This document shows positions 54,885-62,767 of a stretch of DNA of 64,000 nucleotides, one piece after another. The notes under the pieces were generated by a model. That model was not told where the DNA came from. It worked only from the letters and a program-made list of their open reading frames with translations, and made no database searches. The stretch is from positions 1 through 64,000 of the forward strand of contig JANQQK010000085.1 in assembly GCA_028289375.1 (NCBI GenBank), in the 5' to 3' direction. The position numbers and the translations under genes were made by a program. Source of the DNA: Phycisphaerae bacterium. Its GTDB lineage: Bacteria; Planctomycetota; Phycisphaerae; UBA1845. Position 1 is the first letter of the stretch. The number at the start of each line of letters is the position of its first letter.

Positions 54885-55568
54885 TCAGCCCAATAATCCG
54901 AGCAGGGCGGCGCATTCCTTGCGAGCTTCAGACGGCGAACCAGGGCGATGGAATTGCACAACCTCGAGCAGGGCCGTCTCGAACTCCTTGCGTGCTTTGG
55001 CGTACTCGCGGTGGAGGTGCTCGGCGTCTTCGGACCATTCAGTCGCGATGTCGCGAATTGGTTGCCCTTGCTGAAACCGCAGCCGAAGCAGCTCGACGCG
55101 TCGCATCGCATGCGGTCCGCTTGCCTCAGCCAGTTCCAACTGTCGCGCCGCCGCCTGCTTCATGATCGATCGTGCCCACTCGCGATCGAACACCTGCGAT
55201 AATTGCGCGTCGGTTGCGTCGGCTCCAGTCGATTGCATGACGGTCAATCCCGCCTGCTCGCGTTTGCGTGCGACCCGCGACTCAGCCCGCATCGCGACGT
55301 TGCGGCAGACGCCGAAAAGGAACGCCCGAAACCCGCCGGGCCTGTCCGCGTCAGCCTTTGCAAGTGCACCGCCCTCGCGAAAGCACTCGAAAAAGGCTTC
55401 CTGCACGGCGTCATCCACTTCGCTCAACAGCATCCCGCTTCGCCATCGTGCTCGCAGGTAGGCTTCGATCGCCGGTCGATAGCGTCTGGCGAACAAGTCA
55501 CGCGACACATCCGATCCGCCGCCCGCATCGCGAATCATCGTCCAGCATGTCGTTTCGTTTTCATGCAC
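54885..55568 (-). CDS. ECF-type RNA polymerase sigma factor
   Basis: A 227-residue sigma-70 family protein with only regions 2 and 4. Region 2: YLRARWRSGMLLSEVDDAVQEAFFECF (helix 2.2 DDAVQE), with GGFRAFLFGVCRNVAMR; region 4: LLRLRFQQGQPIRDIATEWS and a final HLHREYAKARKEF helix, where DNA-binding occurs. Planctomycete ECF factors often lie with a Ser/Thr kinase gene, as here, where phosphorylation may set activity in place of an anti-sigma. First gene of the operon. Confidence 0.85.
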   Translation of the reverse strand: MHENETTCWTMIRDAGGGSDVSRDLFARRYRPAIEAYLRARWRSGMLLSEVDDAVQEAFFECFREGGALAKADADRPGGFRAFLFGVCRNVAMRAESRVARKREQAGLTVMQSTGADATDAQLSQVFDREWARSIMKQAAARQLELAEASGPHAMRRVELLRLRFQQGQPIRDIATEWSEDAEHLHREYAKARKEFETALLEVVQFHRPGSPSEARKECAALLGLLG

Positions 55569-55594
55569 ACGACGAGTTTGATTGATCCCAATGC

Positions 55595-55628
55595 AAAAGA
55601 AAAGGGCCTACCCGACGACGGGTAGCCC
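55595..55628 (-). terminator. Rho-independent terminator downstream of the SRPBCC gene
   Basis: On the minus strand: GGGCTACCCG-TCGT-CGGGTAGGCCC followed by TTTTCTTTT. Strong GC stem with a four-base loop and a T run. It ends the transcript of the SRPBCC gene and the extension frame upstream. Confidence 0.85.
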
Positions 55629-55652
55629 TGTGGACGTTTCCAGTCTCGGTTC

Positions 55653-55784
55653 TCAGGGATTCGACTGCGACGTCGATGTGTCAAACGCCTGGGCCTTCCT
55701 GGCGAATTGCTCCTGGGGCAGGTCTTCCCTGTGCGGGGCGTGGGCCCAGCGATGAACCAACGCGATCTTCGCGCGCGTTTTGAC
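55653..55784 (-). other. In-frame 43-codon open extension beyond the TAG stop of the SRPBCC gene
   Basis: Immediately after the stop of the SRPBCC gene the same frame stays open for 43 codons (VKTRAKIALVHRW at its start, ending SNP then TGA at 55655-55653). The third positions are GC-rich as in real genes. No start codon or ribosome site is present. Read-through of TAG or a recent nonsense mutation would both explain it; chance cannot be excluded. Confidence 0.4.
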
Positions 55785-56807
55785 CTACTTGACCATTTCT
55801 GACCAATTGGTCGGCTCGCCCTCCGCCGCGGTCTTGAGTCGCTTCAGTACCGTGCCAATCTGCTTGCGGAGACGGAACAATGGCTTCTTCCATGGGCCAA
55901 CCTCGCCGATGCCTACGGCTGTGTAGCGAACACGTGTTTGGCCATCACCGACGCTCTCCAACCGCCACACGCTCCAGAAGTTCTTGCTGTCTGCACGTGT
56001 GGGGGGCTGGGCCAATCCAAGCCATCCCTGATGCGCGAGCATGTGGTGTGGGCGATAGGCGAGGAGGCGCGCTTTGGACATGTCGGGCATGACGACGGAC
56101 TCGATGTTCGGGCCATACGCGGTGATGTGCCCGTCCTGTTTGAGCTTGATTTCCGCGAAATCGGCAAGCCACTGCACCATGCCCGAGTCCGTCGACATCA
56201 GCGCCCAGACCTGCTCGGGAGTGGCGTTGATCTTCTTGTCAAACTCCAGCTTGAAGGCACTGTCATCCAACGTGTTGCTGACATCCATTGCCTTCGCTGC
56301 AAGGTGTGCGTGAATCATCTGCATCCACTGCTCGTTGGCAGCCAGGAAGTACTTAAACGCCGCGTCCCATTCATCACCCTTCTGCCAGCCGAGCAGCGTC
56401 ATGCGGAGCGTTGTCTTGTTCCTGCTAACCGGCTTGAGATCGTAGATGAACCAGGTGCCGCCTTTCCGCACGGCTGGGAACTGCTCCGGAGCGCTGCCGG
56501 TCCCCGCGAGCATCTCGCCGGGGACGTAGGCCAATACGCGCGTCCCCGTCGGCGACCAGACCTCGTATGATCCATCGATCTCAAGTGCGACCTTCGCGTG
56601 TGGTGCCCCCATCGCCGTCATGCCCGCCTCGGTGGCAATCGTGTTCCAGACGCGGTTGGCCGACGCGGGAAGTTCGACTTCAAACGACTGCCACCGCTCC
56701 GGCTCTGTGCCTTGCGTCACTGTCACGTCAGCGGCTGACACCGTCGAACAGGTTATCAGCAGGAACACTCCAGCCACGAGTCTCGAATAGCCGGGTCGAG
56801 TTTTCAT
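55785..56807 (-). CDS. Exported tandem SRPBCC-domain protein
   Basis: A 340-residue protein with a signal peptide (cleavage near VSAAD). It contains two SRPBCC units, about residues 30-180 and 190-340. The first begins with the helix SANRVWNTIATEAGMTAMG and has WFIYDLKPVSRNKTTLRMTL; the second repeats with INATPEQVWALMSTDSGMVQWL. Such proteins bind hydrophobic ligands; here outside the cytoplasm. The ATG at 56807 follows AGGTGAGAG. The gene overlaps the TetR stop by four bases, so the two are coupled. Function unknown. Confidence 0.75.
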   Translation of the reverse strand: MKTRPGYSRLVAGVFLLITCSTVSAADVTVTQGTEPERWQSFEVELPASANRVWNTIATEAGMTAMGAPHAKVALEIDGSYEVWSPTGTRVLAYVPGEMLAGTGSAPEQFPAVRKGGTWFIYDLKPVSRNKTTLRMTLLGWQKGDEWDAAFKYFLAANEQWMQMIHAHLAAKAMDVSNTLDDSAFKLEFDKKINATPEQVWALMSTDSGMVQWLADFAEIKLKQDGHITAYGPNIESVVMPDMSKARLLAYRPHHMLAHQGWLGLAQPPTRADSKNFWSVWRLESVGDGQTRVRYTAVGIGEVGPWKKPLFRLRKQIGTVLKRLKTAAEGEPTNWSEMVK

Positions 56808-57499
56808 GTTTCTCTCACCTTCATGAGTTGATTCATGTGTTGTCGCAGTTGTTCGATGCACGCATCAAACGGACTGAGGCTGCGATACGCCCGCGCCTGC
56901 ATGATCCCGCCTTCCATCGTCGTCAGCACAAACCGCGACAACGCCTTCACGTCCGTCCCACGTCGAAATCGACCACCAGCCGCACGCAGAATCTCTTCGA
57001 CCGCCGCGCACCAATTGTCAAAGTTCATCGCCACCTTCTCCCGCACCGCCGGCACGTCATCCGCCTCAAGGGCGAGATTCCCGATCGGACAACCTCGCGT
57101 GCAGTCGGTCGACTCCAGCAGCCGCCGATACCCACCCATCACCGCGAAGACCTGCTCGATCGGATCACGCGTCATCGCCCTCGCTGGCTCAAAAACCTCC
57201 GCGTGCATGTGCTCCGCGTAGCCATCCAGCACAGCCAAGAGCAGATCCTCCTTGCTCGCGAAAAAGTGATACAGGCTTCCGCTGCGCGCATTCGCATCGC
57301 GAAGAATCTCCGCCAACCCCGTTGCATGATAGCCCTGCTCGTAGAACAGCTTCATCGCTGAGTCGACGATTCGTTGCCGCGTGGTATTCCCGCCGTCAGA
57401 TTCATTCGATGTCGATCGGCTGCCGGGGCGTCTGTCGCCCGCCTGACTTCCCGACGTCCGACGCTTGTCACGATTCTCAGCCACACCAGACGCGCCCAT
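56804..57499 (-). CDS. TetR/AcrR family transcriptional repressor
   Basis: A 231-residue regulator. After a polar, probably disordered lead of about 35 residues comes a TetR HTH: RIVDSAMKLFYEQGYHATGLAEIL, NARSGSLYHFFASKEDLLLAVL. The C-terminal ligand domain has CTRGCPIGNLALE, a TetR_C_6/YcdC-like mark with two Cys that may be redox active. An ATG at 57499 is chosen; a TTG at 57520 is also possible. Two inverted repeats 130-175 bases upstream are likely operators. Coupled with the exported SRPBCC gene. Confidence 0.85.
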   Translation of the reverse strand: MGASGVAENRDKRRTSGSQAGDRRPGSRSTSNESDGGNTTRQRIVDSAMKLFYEQGYHATGLAEILRDANARSGSLYHFFASKEDLLLAVLDGYAEHMHAEVFEPARAMTRDPIEQVFAVMGGYRRLLESTDCTRGCPIGNLALEADDVPAVREKVAMNFDNWCAAVEEILRAAGGRFRRGTDVKALSRFVLTTMEGGIMQARAYRSLSPFDACIEQLRQHMNQLMKVRET

Positions 57500-57630
57500 T
57501 CTCCGGATTCTTCCAGGCAAGAGGACCGTCAGCCACGCCCATCACCGCGTCCAATTGCCATCCTGCGTCCCGCCGTCTCCATGCGGATTCTTCCCAACCC
57601 CAGTCCATCGATCCATTTCCAATGACTCTC

Positions 57631-57649
57631 CAACCAACGGCGTTAGTTG
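57631..57649. promoter_or_regulatory. TetR operator, near-perfect inverted repeat (O1)
   Basis: CAACCAAC-GGC-GTTAGTTG: two 8-base arms with one mismatch and a 3-base spacer, matching in arm sequence and spacing the better copy 25 bases further upstream. Predicted to bind the TetR regulator. Confidence 0.65.
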
Positions 57650-57655
57650 ATCGAT

Positions 57656-57674
57656 CAACCAAGATACTTGGTTG
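57656..57674. promoter_or_regulatory. TetR operator, perfect inverted repeat (O2)
   Basis: CAACCAAG-ATA-CTTGGTTG: perfect 8-base arms, 3-base spacer, centred 25 bases from O1. The two similar sites side by side suggest cooperative or two-dimer binding at the TetR promoter. Confidence 0.75.
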
Positions 57675-57890
57675 GAGAACGCAAGTCAACTGCCGGTCGC
57701 GTGCGGTGTGAAACGGCGCTTCTCGTTTGACGGAGTCGCGATATTCGCAGTGCGGGTGTCTGCCGTGGACGAAGACGGAGGGCTTCGACCGTACGCCGGT
57801 CGGCTGCGCGGTCCTGCCGCGCCATTTGTGTCGTCACAACATCGGCTGTTTTGGGGCGACCGCAACGAGCCGCGGCTGTGACGCGCCGAC
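57675..57890. other. Intergenic stretch between the TetR operators and a zinc-ribbon gene
   Basis: Together with 57500-57630 this is a gene-free gap of nearly 400 bases. Apart from the two operators nothing could be supported: short frames exist on both strands, but none has a ribosome site or a recognisable protein. Confidence 0.4.
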
Positions 57891-58244
57891 TCAAATCAAG
57901 TGATGCGTGACCAAGCTGATGGCGATAACCGCATACAGCAACAGCCCCGCTCCGCTGACGATCATCCCCGCCATCAGCCAAACTGTCGTTGGGTTCCGAC
58001 AGGAGCAGATCAGCGACAAACTCGACGCAAAGCTGGCTCCGAGCAACATCAGACCCAGCGGTGGAAACGCAATCATCGCCCAGCCAGCGAGTGCACACGT
58101 CAATTCGCCGACCCCGCTGATGTCCGTGTTCACCGCGAAACTCGTCGGGTCGTCCGGATCAAACGCCCGCCCACATTCCGGACAGCGATGGGCCGGTAGC
58201 GCGGTCAGGTCGTAGTCGCAGCTCAAGCAATGCCGATCGCTCAC
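57891..58244 (-). CDS. Small zinc-ribbon membrane protein
   Basis: About 117 residues. N-terminal zinc ribbon, HCLSCDYDLTALPAHRCPECGRAFDPDD, followed by three hydrophobic helices (ALAGWAMIAFPPLGLMLL, SLSLIC, AGMIVSGAGLLLYAVI). The start is not certain: GTG at 58244 places the ribbon at the N-terminus, as in its relatives; longer starts would overlap the upstream gene by nearly 100 bases. One of several CxxCxYxL-type ribbon proteins in the window, function unknown. Confidence 0.6.
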   Translation of the reverse strand: MSDRHCLSCDYDLTALPAHRCPECGRAFDPDDPTSFAVNTDISGVGELTCALAGWAMIAFPPLGLMLLGASFASSLSLICSCRNPTTVWLMAGMIVSGAGLLLYAVIAISLVTHHLI

Positions 58245-58305
58245 CGGATCATCCGAATCAACTGCATTGGCGGTGGTGCCATTGTACGCACGAACACGCG
58301 TATTC

Positions 58306-58968
58306 CTAATCAGGGTAGTAGCTCCACCCTCTCTTGGGACAATAGGTGTGAGACGTTCCGTGATTGCTGATGTACCACAGAAAGCGAAACCCGCCATAGA
58401 AATCGCTCGACTCGTAGAGCTGGAAGTGTGGCTTGTTGCTCTGGTGCAGGAACTGGTATCCGCTCAGATCGCTCGGGTACTCTCCGTTGTCTTGTTTGTG
58501 CTGTTCCAGAAACTCGATCAACTGTTCCGACTCCGCCGCGAGCATGTGGTGCCGTACCCCGTGCATGCAAATCCTTGGCACGATGAGCAGGGCAAGAACG
58601 ACCTGCAGGAAGACGACCACCCGTGGCGGCGCCACGAACAGCAGCAACAGAAAGAACCCGTTGCCGACGATGACGATAAACTGAAGAAGGAAACTGTGAA
58701 TCTCGCTGACCGATTCGTACGCGTAAAGCGCGCACACGTACTCGACGGGTAGGATCAAGAGATTGAAGAGAAGCAGCTTGAACCCGACGCGAGCCACGCG
58801 GCGGTACTGTCGTTGAAAGAAAGTACTCGCCCACGTCGTCGAATCGGTCGGATCAAACGGAGTTCCGCACTCGGGGCAGCGGTCAAGTGGCAAGCCCATC
58901 AAGCGATAACCGCATTCTCTGCAGCGGGGAGACTCTGACGTGATCCATTCACTCGTTTGAGGTCGCAT
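58306..58968 (-). CDS. Zinc-ribbon membrane protein
   Basis: A 220-residue protein. Zinc ribbon RCRECGYRLMGLPLDRCPECGTPFDPTD (about 15-43), then two or three membrane helices (LLLFNLLILPVEYVCALYA, FLLQFIVIVGNGFFLLLLFV, VVVFLQVVLALLIV) and a soluble C-terminal part with FRFLWYISNHG. The ribbon closely resembles that of the downstream gene. Starts at 58968 inside the end of uvrC, so possibly translated by coupling. Function unknown. Confidence 0.65.
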   Translation of the reverse strand: MRPQTSEWITSESPRCRECGYRLMGLPLDRCPECGTPFDPTDSTTWASTFFQRQYRRVARVGFKLLLFNLLILPVEYVCALYAYESVSEIHSFLLQFIVIVGNGFFLLLLFVAPPRVVVFLQVVLALLIVPRICMHGVRHHMLAAESEQLIEFLEQHKQDNGEYPSDLSGYQFLHQSNKPHFQLYESSDFYGGFRFLWYISNHGTSHTYCPKRGWSYYPD

Positions 58969-60349
58969 CGTCCGGCTTCTTCTTGCGACGCTTCGGAGGG
59001 CGGCGTCCCTCGCGGACGTCTTCATCAAATGTCTTCTTGCGTCGCAAAATGTGATGGTAATGCTGCGCGAAGCGATGGGCTTCGTCGCGCACCTGCTGCA
59101 ACAGGCGGAGCGCTTCGTTGTTTCGTGGCAGTCGCACCGGCATGCTCTTCGCTTGGATGTAAATCTCTTCCATCCTCTTGGCCAAGGAAATCACCATCGG
59201 CGGCTGCATGTTCATGTCGTCGAACGCCTCCTGCGCCGCGTGCAACTGCCCCAGCCCGCCGTCGATCAGAATCACATCCGGATACAACTCCTCCCCCTCC
59301 GCCGCATAGCGATACCGCCGTGACACGACCTCCCGGATCGACGCGTAATCGTCCGATCCCTCGACCGTCCGAATCTTGAACCGCTTGTACCCGTTCTTGA
59401 AAGGCCGACCGTCGATGAAACAGACCAGCGACCCGACCGTCTCCTCGCCCATCAGATTGGCGATGTCGATCCCTTCGATGCTGCGTGGCGGCTCGTCGAG
59501 ATCGAGCAAATCACCGAGCTTTTCCAGGCCTTTCGTGGGATCGATGAAGAAGGCTTCGGGTTGCACATCCGTTTCAACGTCGCCCGAAAGCGACAGCCCC
59601 TCGATCGCCTTGATTCGGTCCCGAATCCGCGCCGCCTCCATGAAGTTCCGCTCGTTCGCCGCCTCCTGCATCTCGCGTGTCATCTGCCGCACGATCACGC
59701 TCCGCTTGCTGGCCATGAACTTCTTGAACCGGTCGATGTCCTTCTTGTAGTCCTCCTTGCTGATCAGATCGGCACAGGGCGCGGTGCACTGATTGATCGC
59801 GTGCAACAGGCAGGGCCTGAAGTACTTCCGCGATTCGTCATCCGCGCGAATGTCGAGTTCGCACGTGCGATACTTGAATACCTTCTGAATCGCGTTCACC
59901 GCCATCCGCGCCGCCGACGGACTCGAGAACGGCCCATACAGCTTGCTCCCCTTGATCCGCGGCGTTCGCGTGACGTACACCCCCGGAAAATCCTCGCGCG
60001 TCGTGATCTCGATGTAGGGAAAGGTCTTGTCATCCTTCATCATCACGTTGAACGGCGGCTGAATGTCCTTGATAAGCCGGTTTTCCTTCAGCAGCGCGTC
60101 GACCTCGGTCTCGCAGTCGAGAAAGTCCACATCGACGACCATGTTCGCCATCCTCGCGATCTCAGGCCCACGCGACGCCAGCAGATCCGCCGACGGCTGA
60201 AAATAGCTGCTCACCCGCGACCGCAGGTCCTTCGCTTTTCCGACGTACAGCACCCGCCCGTCGTCGTCCTTCATCAGGTAGACGCCCGGCTGCTTCGGCA
60301 GATTGGCGATGTGTTCGCGGAGTTTGTCGAGGCGTTCGTCGTGGCTCAT
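58949..60349 (-). CDS. uvrC: UvrC excinuclease subunit lacking the C-terminal (HhH)2 region
   Basis: A 466-residue UvrC. GIY-YIG nuclease at residues 20-100 (PGVYLMKDDDGRVLYVGKAKDLRSRV region), a Cys cluster (163, 180, 188, 192) in the position of the UvrC iron-sulfur site, a UVR helix pair (about 203-240), and the RNase H-like domain with Asp295 (GIDIANL), Asp363 (LIDGGLGQ) and His425 (DEAHRFA). The end is a basic tail (KRRKKKPDD) with no helix-hairpin-helix pair, which normally follows in 600-residue UvrC. The ATG at 60349 excludes an upstream non-family lead. Damage incision partner of UvrAB, not in the window. Confidence 0.9.
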   Translation of the reverse strand: MSHDERLDKLREHIANLPKQPGVYLMKDDDGRVLYVGKAKDLRSRVSSYFQPSADLLASRGPEIARMANMVVDVDFLDCETEVDALLKENRLIKDIQPPFNVMMKDDKTFPYIEITTREDFPGVYVTRTPRIKGSKLYGPFSSPSAARMAVNAIQKVFKYRTCELDIRADDESRKYFRPCLLHAINQCTAPCADLISKEDYKKDIDRFKKFMASKRSVIVRQMTREMQEAANERNFMEAARIRDRIKAIEGLSLSGDVETDVQPEAFFIDPTKGLEKLGDLLDLDEPPRSIEGIDIANLMGEETVGSLVCFIDGRPFKNGYKRFKIRTVEGSDDYASIREVVSRRYRYAAEGEELYPDVILIDGGLGQLHAAQEAFDDMNMQPPMVISLAKRMEEIYIQAKSMPVRLPRNNEALRLLQQVRDEAHRFAQHYHHILRRKKTFDEDVREGRRPPKRRKKKPDDATSNE

Positions 60350-60464
60350 CGTCAGAGATTGTAACGCGTTGTCATCAATCAGGCAGTGAACGCAAACAAT
60401 GGAATAGCCGTTCACGCCGCCCGTCTCTAGGATGATCGGCAGAACCTCGCATGCGGAGCCATCG

Positions 60465-60959
60465 ATGAAGCGAAACAGACCCGTCCTGCAACTCAAGCGC
60501 ACGACCGTCGAGTGGGTGTCCGACGTGATCGGCGTTCTCGGGCTCGCCGGCATGTGGATCTACGCCATGACCCACGTGCCCATGCTGCCCGATTCCATCC
60601 CCGTTCACTTCAACGCCGCCGGCGACCCTGATCGCTGGGCGTCACGAGGCTCCATCCTGTCTCTGCCCGCGATTGGCACCGCGTTGTATGTGTTCATGCT
60701 CGTCGCCGGACGCTGGCCTCACAAGTTCAACTACCTCGTCGACATCACCGAGGAGAACGCCCCGAGGCTCTATCGACTCGCACGGATGATGGTCGCCGCG
60801 CTGCGCGCCGAGGTCGTGTGGCTGTTCGTGATCATCCTCTGGCAGAGCATCGCCGTCGGGATGGGCGACGCAACGTCGCTGTCGATGGCGTGGATCTTTG
60901 TCGGCTCAGCCATCATCACCGTGACAGGCGTCGCATTCGTTGCCAAAATGACCTTCTGA
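60465..60959 (+). CDS. DUF1648-like membrane protein
   Basis: A 164-residue protein with four membrane helices. The first is followed by PDSIPVHFNAAGDPDRWASRG, the DUF1648 (SdpI-type) pattern, in which a conserved PxHxNxxGxxDxWxxK motif is met except for the last position. Family members include signalling or immunity factors such as SdpI; role here unknown. GGAG lies seven bases before the ATG at 60465. Divergent from uvrC. Confidence 0.75.
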   Translation: MKRNRPVLQLKRTTVEWVSDVIGVLGLAGMWIYAMTHVPMLPDSIPVHFNAAGDPDRWASRGSILSLPAIGTALYVFMLVAGRWPHKFNYLVDITEENAPRLYRLARMMVAALRAEVVWLFVIILWQSIAVGMGDATSLSMAWIFVGSAIITVTGVAFVAKMTF

Positions 60960-61026
60960 CGGTCGCGATTTGTTTCAGAACGTCGCCGGAAGACCGGTAT
61001 GGTCAACGTAGTGGGAGTGTGTGCAC

Positions 61027-62703
61027 GTGGGTAGGATCTCGACATTATCGGCTGTTGCGTTGGTCACGATGGCGACGGGTTGCGCGACGACCAGCTCTGG
61101 ACCGGCGGACCTTGTCATCACCCATGCGCGCGTCTGGACCGGCACCGGCACATCAGCCGAAGCCATCGCCGTCGCCGATGGTCGCATCGTCGCGGTTGGC
61201 CGCAATGCCGAGATCGCGAAGTGGACCGATGACGACACACACGTCATCCACGCCGACGGACGTCGCGTCGTCCCGGGACTGATCGACAGCCACGTCCACG
61301 TCGTCGCCGGCGGACTGCAGTTGGGCAGACTGCACCTGCGGGATGCCACTTCGCGCGAGGAATTCGTCGCGGCGGTCGCCAACGCGGCTGCGTCGAAATC
61401 GAACGGAGAATGGGTGCTCGGCGGGCGTTGGAGCGTCGAGAGCTGGGACGACCCAACCCCACCGTCGAAGGAATGGCTCGACGGCGTCACCGGCGACATC
61501 CCAGTCTACCTGTCACGCATGGACGGTCATCAGGCCCTCGCCAACTCCGCCGCGCTCAGAATCGCCGGCATCGATCGCGACGGACCACCCGACCCGGTCG
61601 GCGGTGATATCGATCGCGACCCCGCCACCGGCGAGCCAACCGGCGTCCTCAAAGAGTCAGCCATGGACCTCGTCGCCCGCCACATTCCCGCACCATCCGA
61701 CGACGAGTTGGACGTCGCCCTGCGACGGGCCATGCGCCATCTCAATGCCCAGGGCATCACAGCCGTCCACGACATGTCAGGCCCGGAAGACCTGCTCACG
61801 TTCAAACGCGCCCACGACGCGAGCAAACTGACCATTCGCATTCGCAAGTACCTGCACGTGTCGGATTGGACGAAATCAATCGACGCCGTGAAGCAATTCG
61901 GCGCCAAAGACGACTGGTTCCGTATCAACGGATTCAAGGGGTACATCGACGGGTCACTCGGTAGCCGCACCGCCTACATGTACAGGCCCTTCGCCGACTG
62001 CCACGACCACACCGAATATCCAAGTGGGCTGCTGGCCGACATGGCCGACCCGCCCAAAGCGCTGCGCTGGATGATTGAGTCTGCCGACCGCGAAAACCTG
62101 CAACCCGCCGTCCACGCCATCGGCGACGAAGCCAACCACATCATGCTCAACGCCTACCAGGCCGTTCGGACCAAAATCGGTCCACGCGACCGACGACCAC
62201 GCATCGAACATGCCCAGCACCTGCTGCCCGAGGACATAGGCCGCTTCGGTTCGCTCGACGTGATCGCATCCATGCAGCCGTTTCACAAAGCCGACGACGG
62301 TCGCTACGCCGAAAAAGCCATCGGCCAAGACCGCCTCGAAGGTTCGTACGCCTTCCGCAGCCTGATCCAATCCGGCGCCGTCGTTTGTTTCGGCAGCGAT
62401 TGGCCGGTGGTCACGAGCGACCCCTTCGCCGGCATGGAAGCCGCCGTCTCCGCAAGGACGCTCGCCGGCGATCGCTGGATTCCCGAGGAGGCGATCAGCG
62501 TCGAAACCGCGTTGAAGGCCTACACCAGTTCTGCTGCCCACGCCGGATTCGACGAGAAAATTCTCGGCACAATCAGGCCCGGCCACTTGGCGGATATCGT
62601 AGTATTATCGGAGGATGTGCTGTCCGCCGAAGATCACACCATCGGGGATGTGCGGGCAGTCGTCACAATTGTCGGCGGGCAAGTGGTTTACGATGCGCGC
62701 TGA
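61027..62703 (+). CDS. Amidohydrolase family 3 lipoprotein (YtcJ-like)
   Basis: A 558-residue protein with a lipoprotein signal ending in ATGC. The amidohydrolase barrel has the HxH pair in IDSHVHVV (about residue 87), the metal-bridging Lys replaced as in this subgroup, HAIGDEA and RIEHAQHL, and a final Asp in GSDWPVVTSDP. The C-terminal strand LADIVVL and VVTIVGGQVVYD close the composite sandwich domain. It should hydrolyse amide or ester bonds outside the membrane; substrate unknown. GTG starts at 61021 or 61027; the latter is better spaced from GGGAG. Confidence 0.82.
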   Translation: MGRISTLSAVALVTMATGCATTSSGPADLVITHARVWTGTGTSAEAIAVADGRIVAVGRNAEIAKWTDDDTHVIHADGRRVVPGLIDSHVHVVAGGLQLGRLHLRDATSREEFVAAVANAAASKSNGEWVLGGRWSVESWDDPTPPSKEWLDGVTGDIPVYLSRMDGHQALANSAALRIAGIDRDGPPDPVGGDIDRDPATGEPTGVLKESAMDLVARHIPAPSDDELDVALRRAMRHLNAQGITAVHDMSGPEDLLTFKRAHDASKLTIRIRKYLHVSDWTKSIDAVKQFGAKDDWFRINGFKGYIDGSLGSRTAYMYRPFADCHDHTEYPSGLLADMADPPKALRWMIESADRENLQPAVHAIGDEANHIMLNAYQAVRTKIGPRDRRPRIEHAQHLLPEDIGRFGSLDVIASMQPFHKADDGRYAEKAIGQDRLEGSYAFRSLIQSGAVVCFGSDWPVVTSDPFAGMEAAVSARTLAGDRWIPEEAISVETALKAYTSSAAHAGFDEKILGTIRPGHLADIVVLSEDVLSAEDHTIGDVRAVVTIVGGQVVYDAR

Positions 62704-62767
62704 CTTGGCGAGGCGGACAGGGTGGGGTAGGCTGGCAAATTGGCCTGCTGCCATCCGGGGATCACGA

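Noticed and set aside
57672-57881. Possible 69-codon gene divergent from TetR, starting near the operators
   Set aside because: TTG start without a ribosome site and no recognisable protein; position near the operator alone is not enough.
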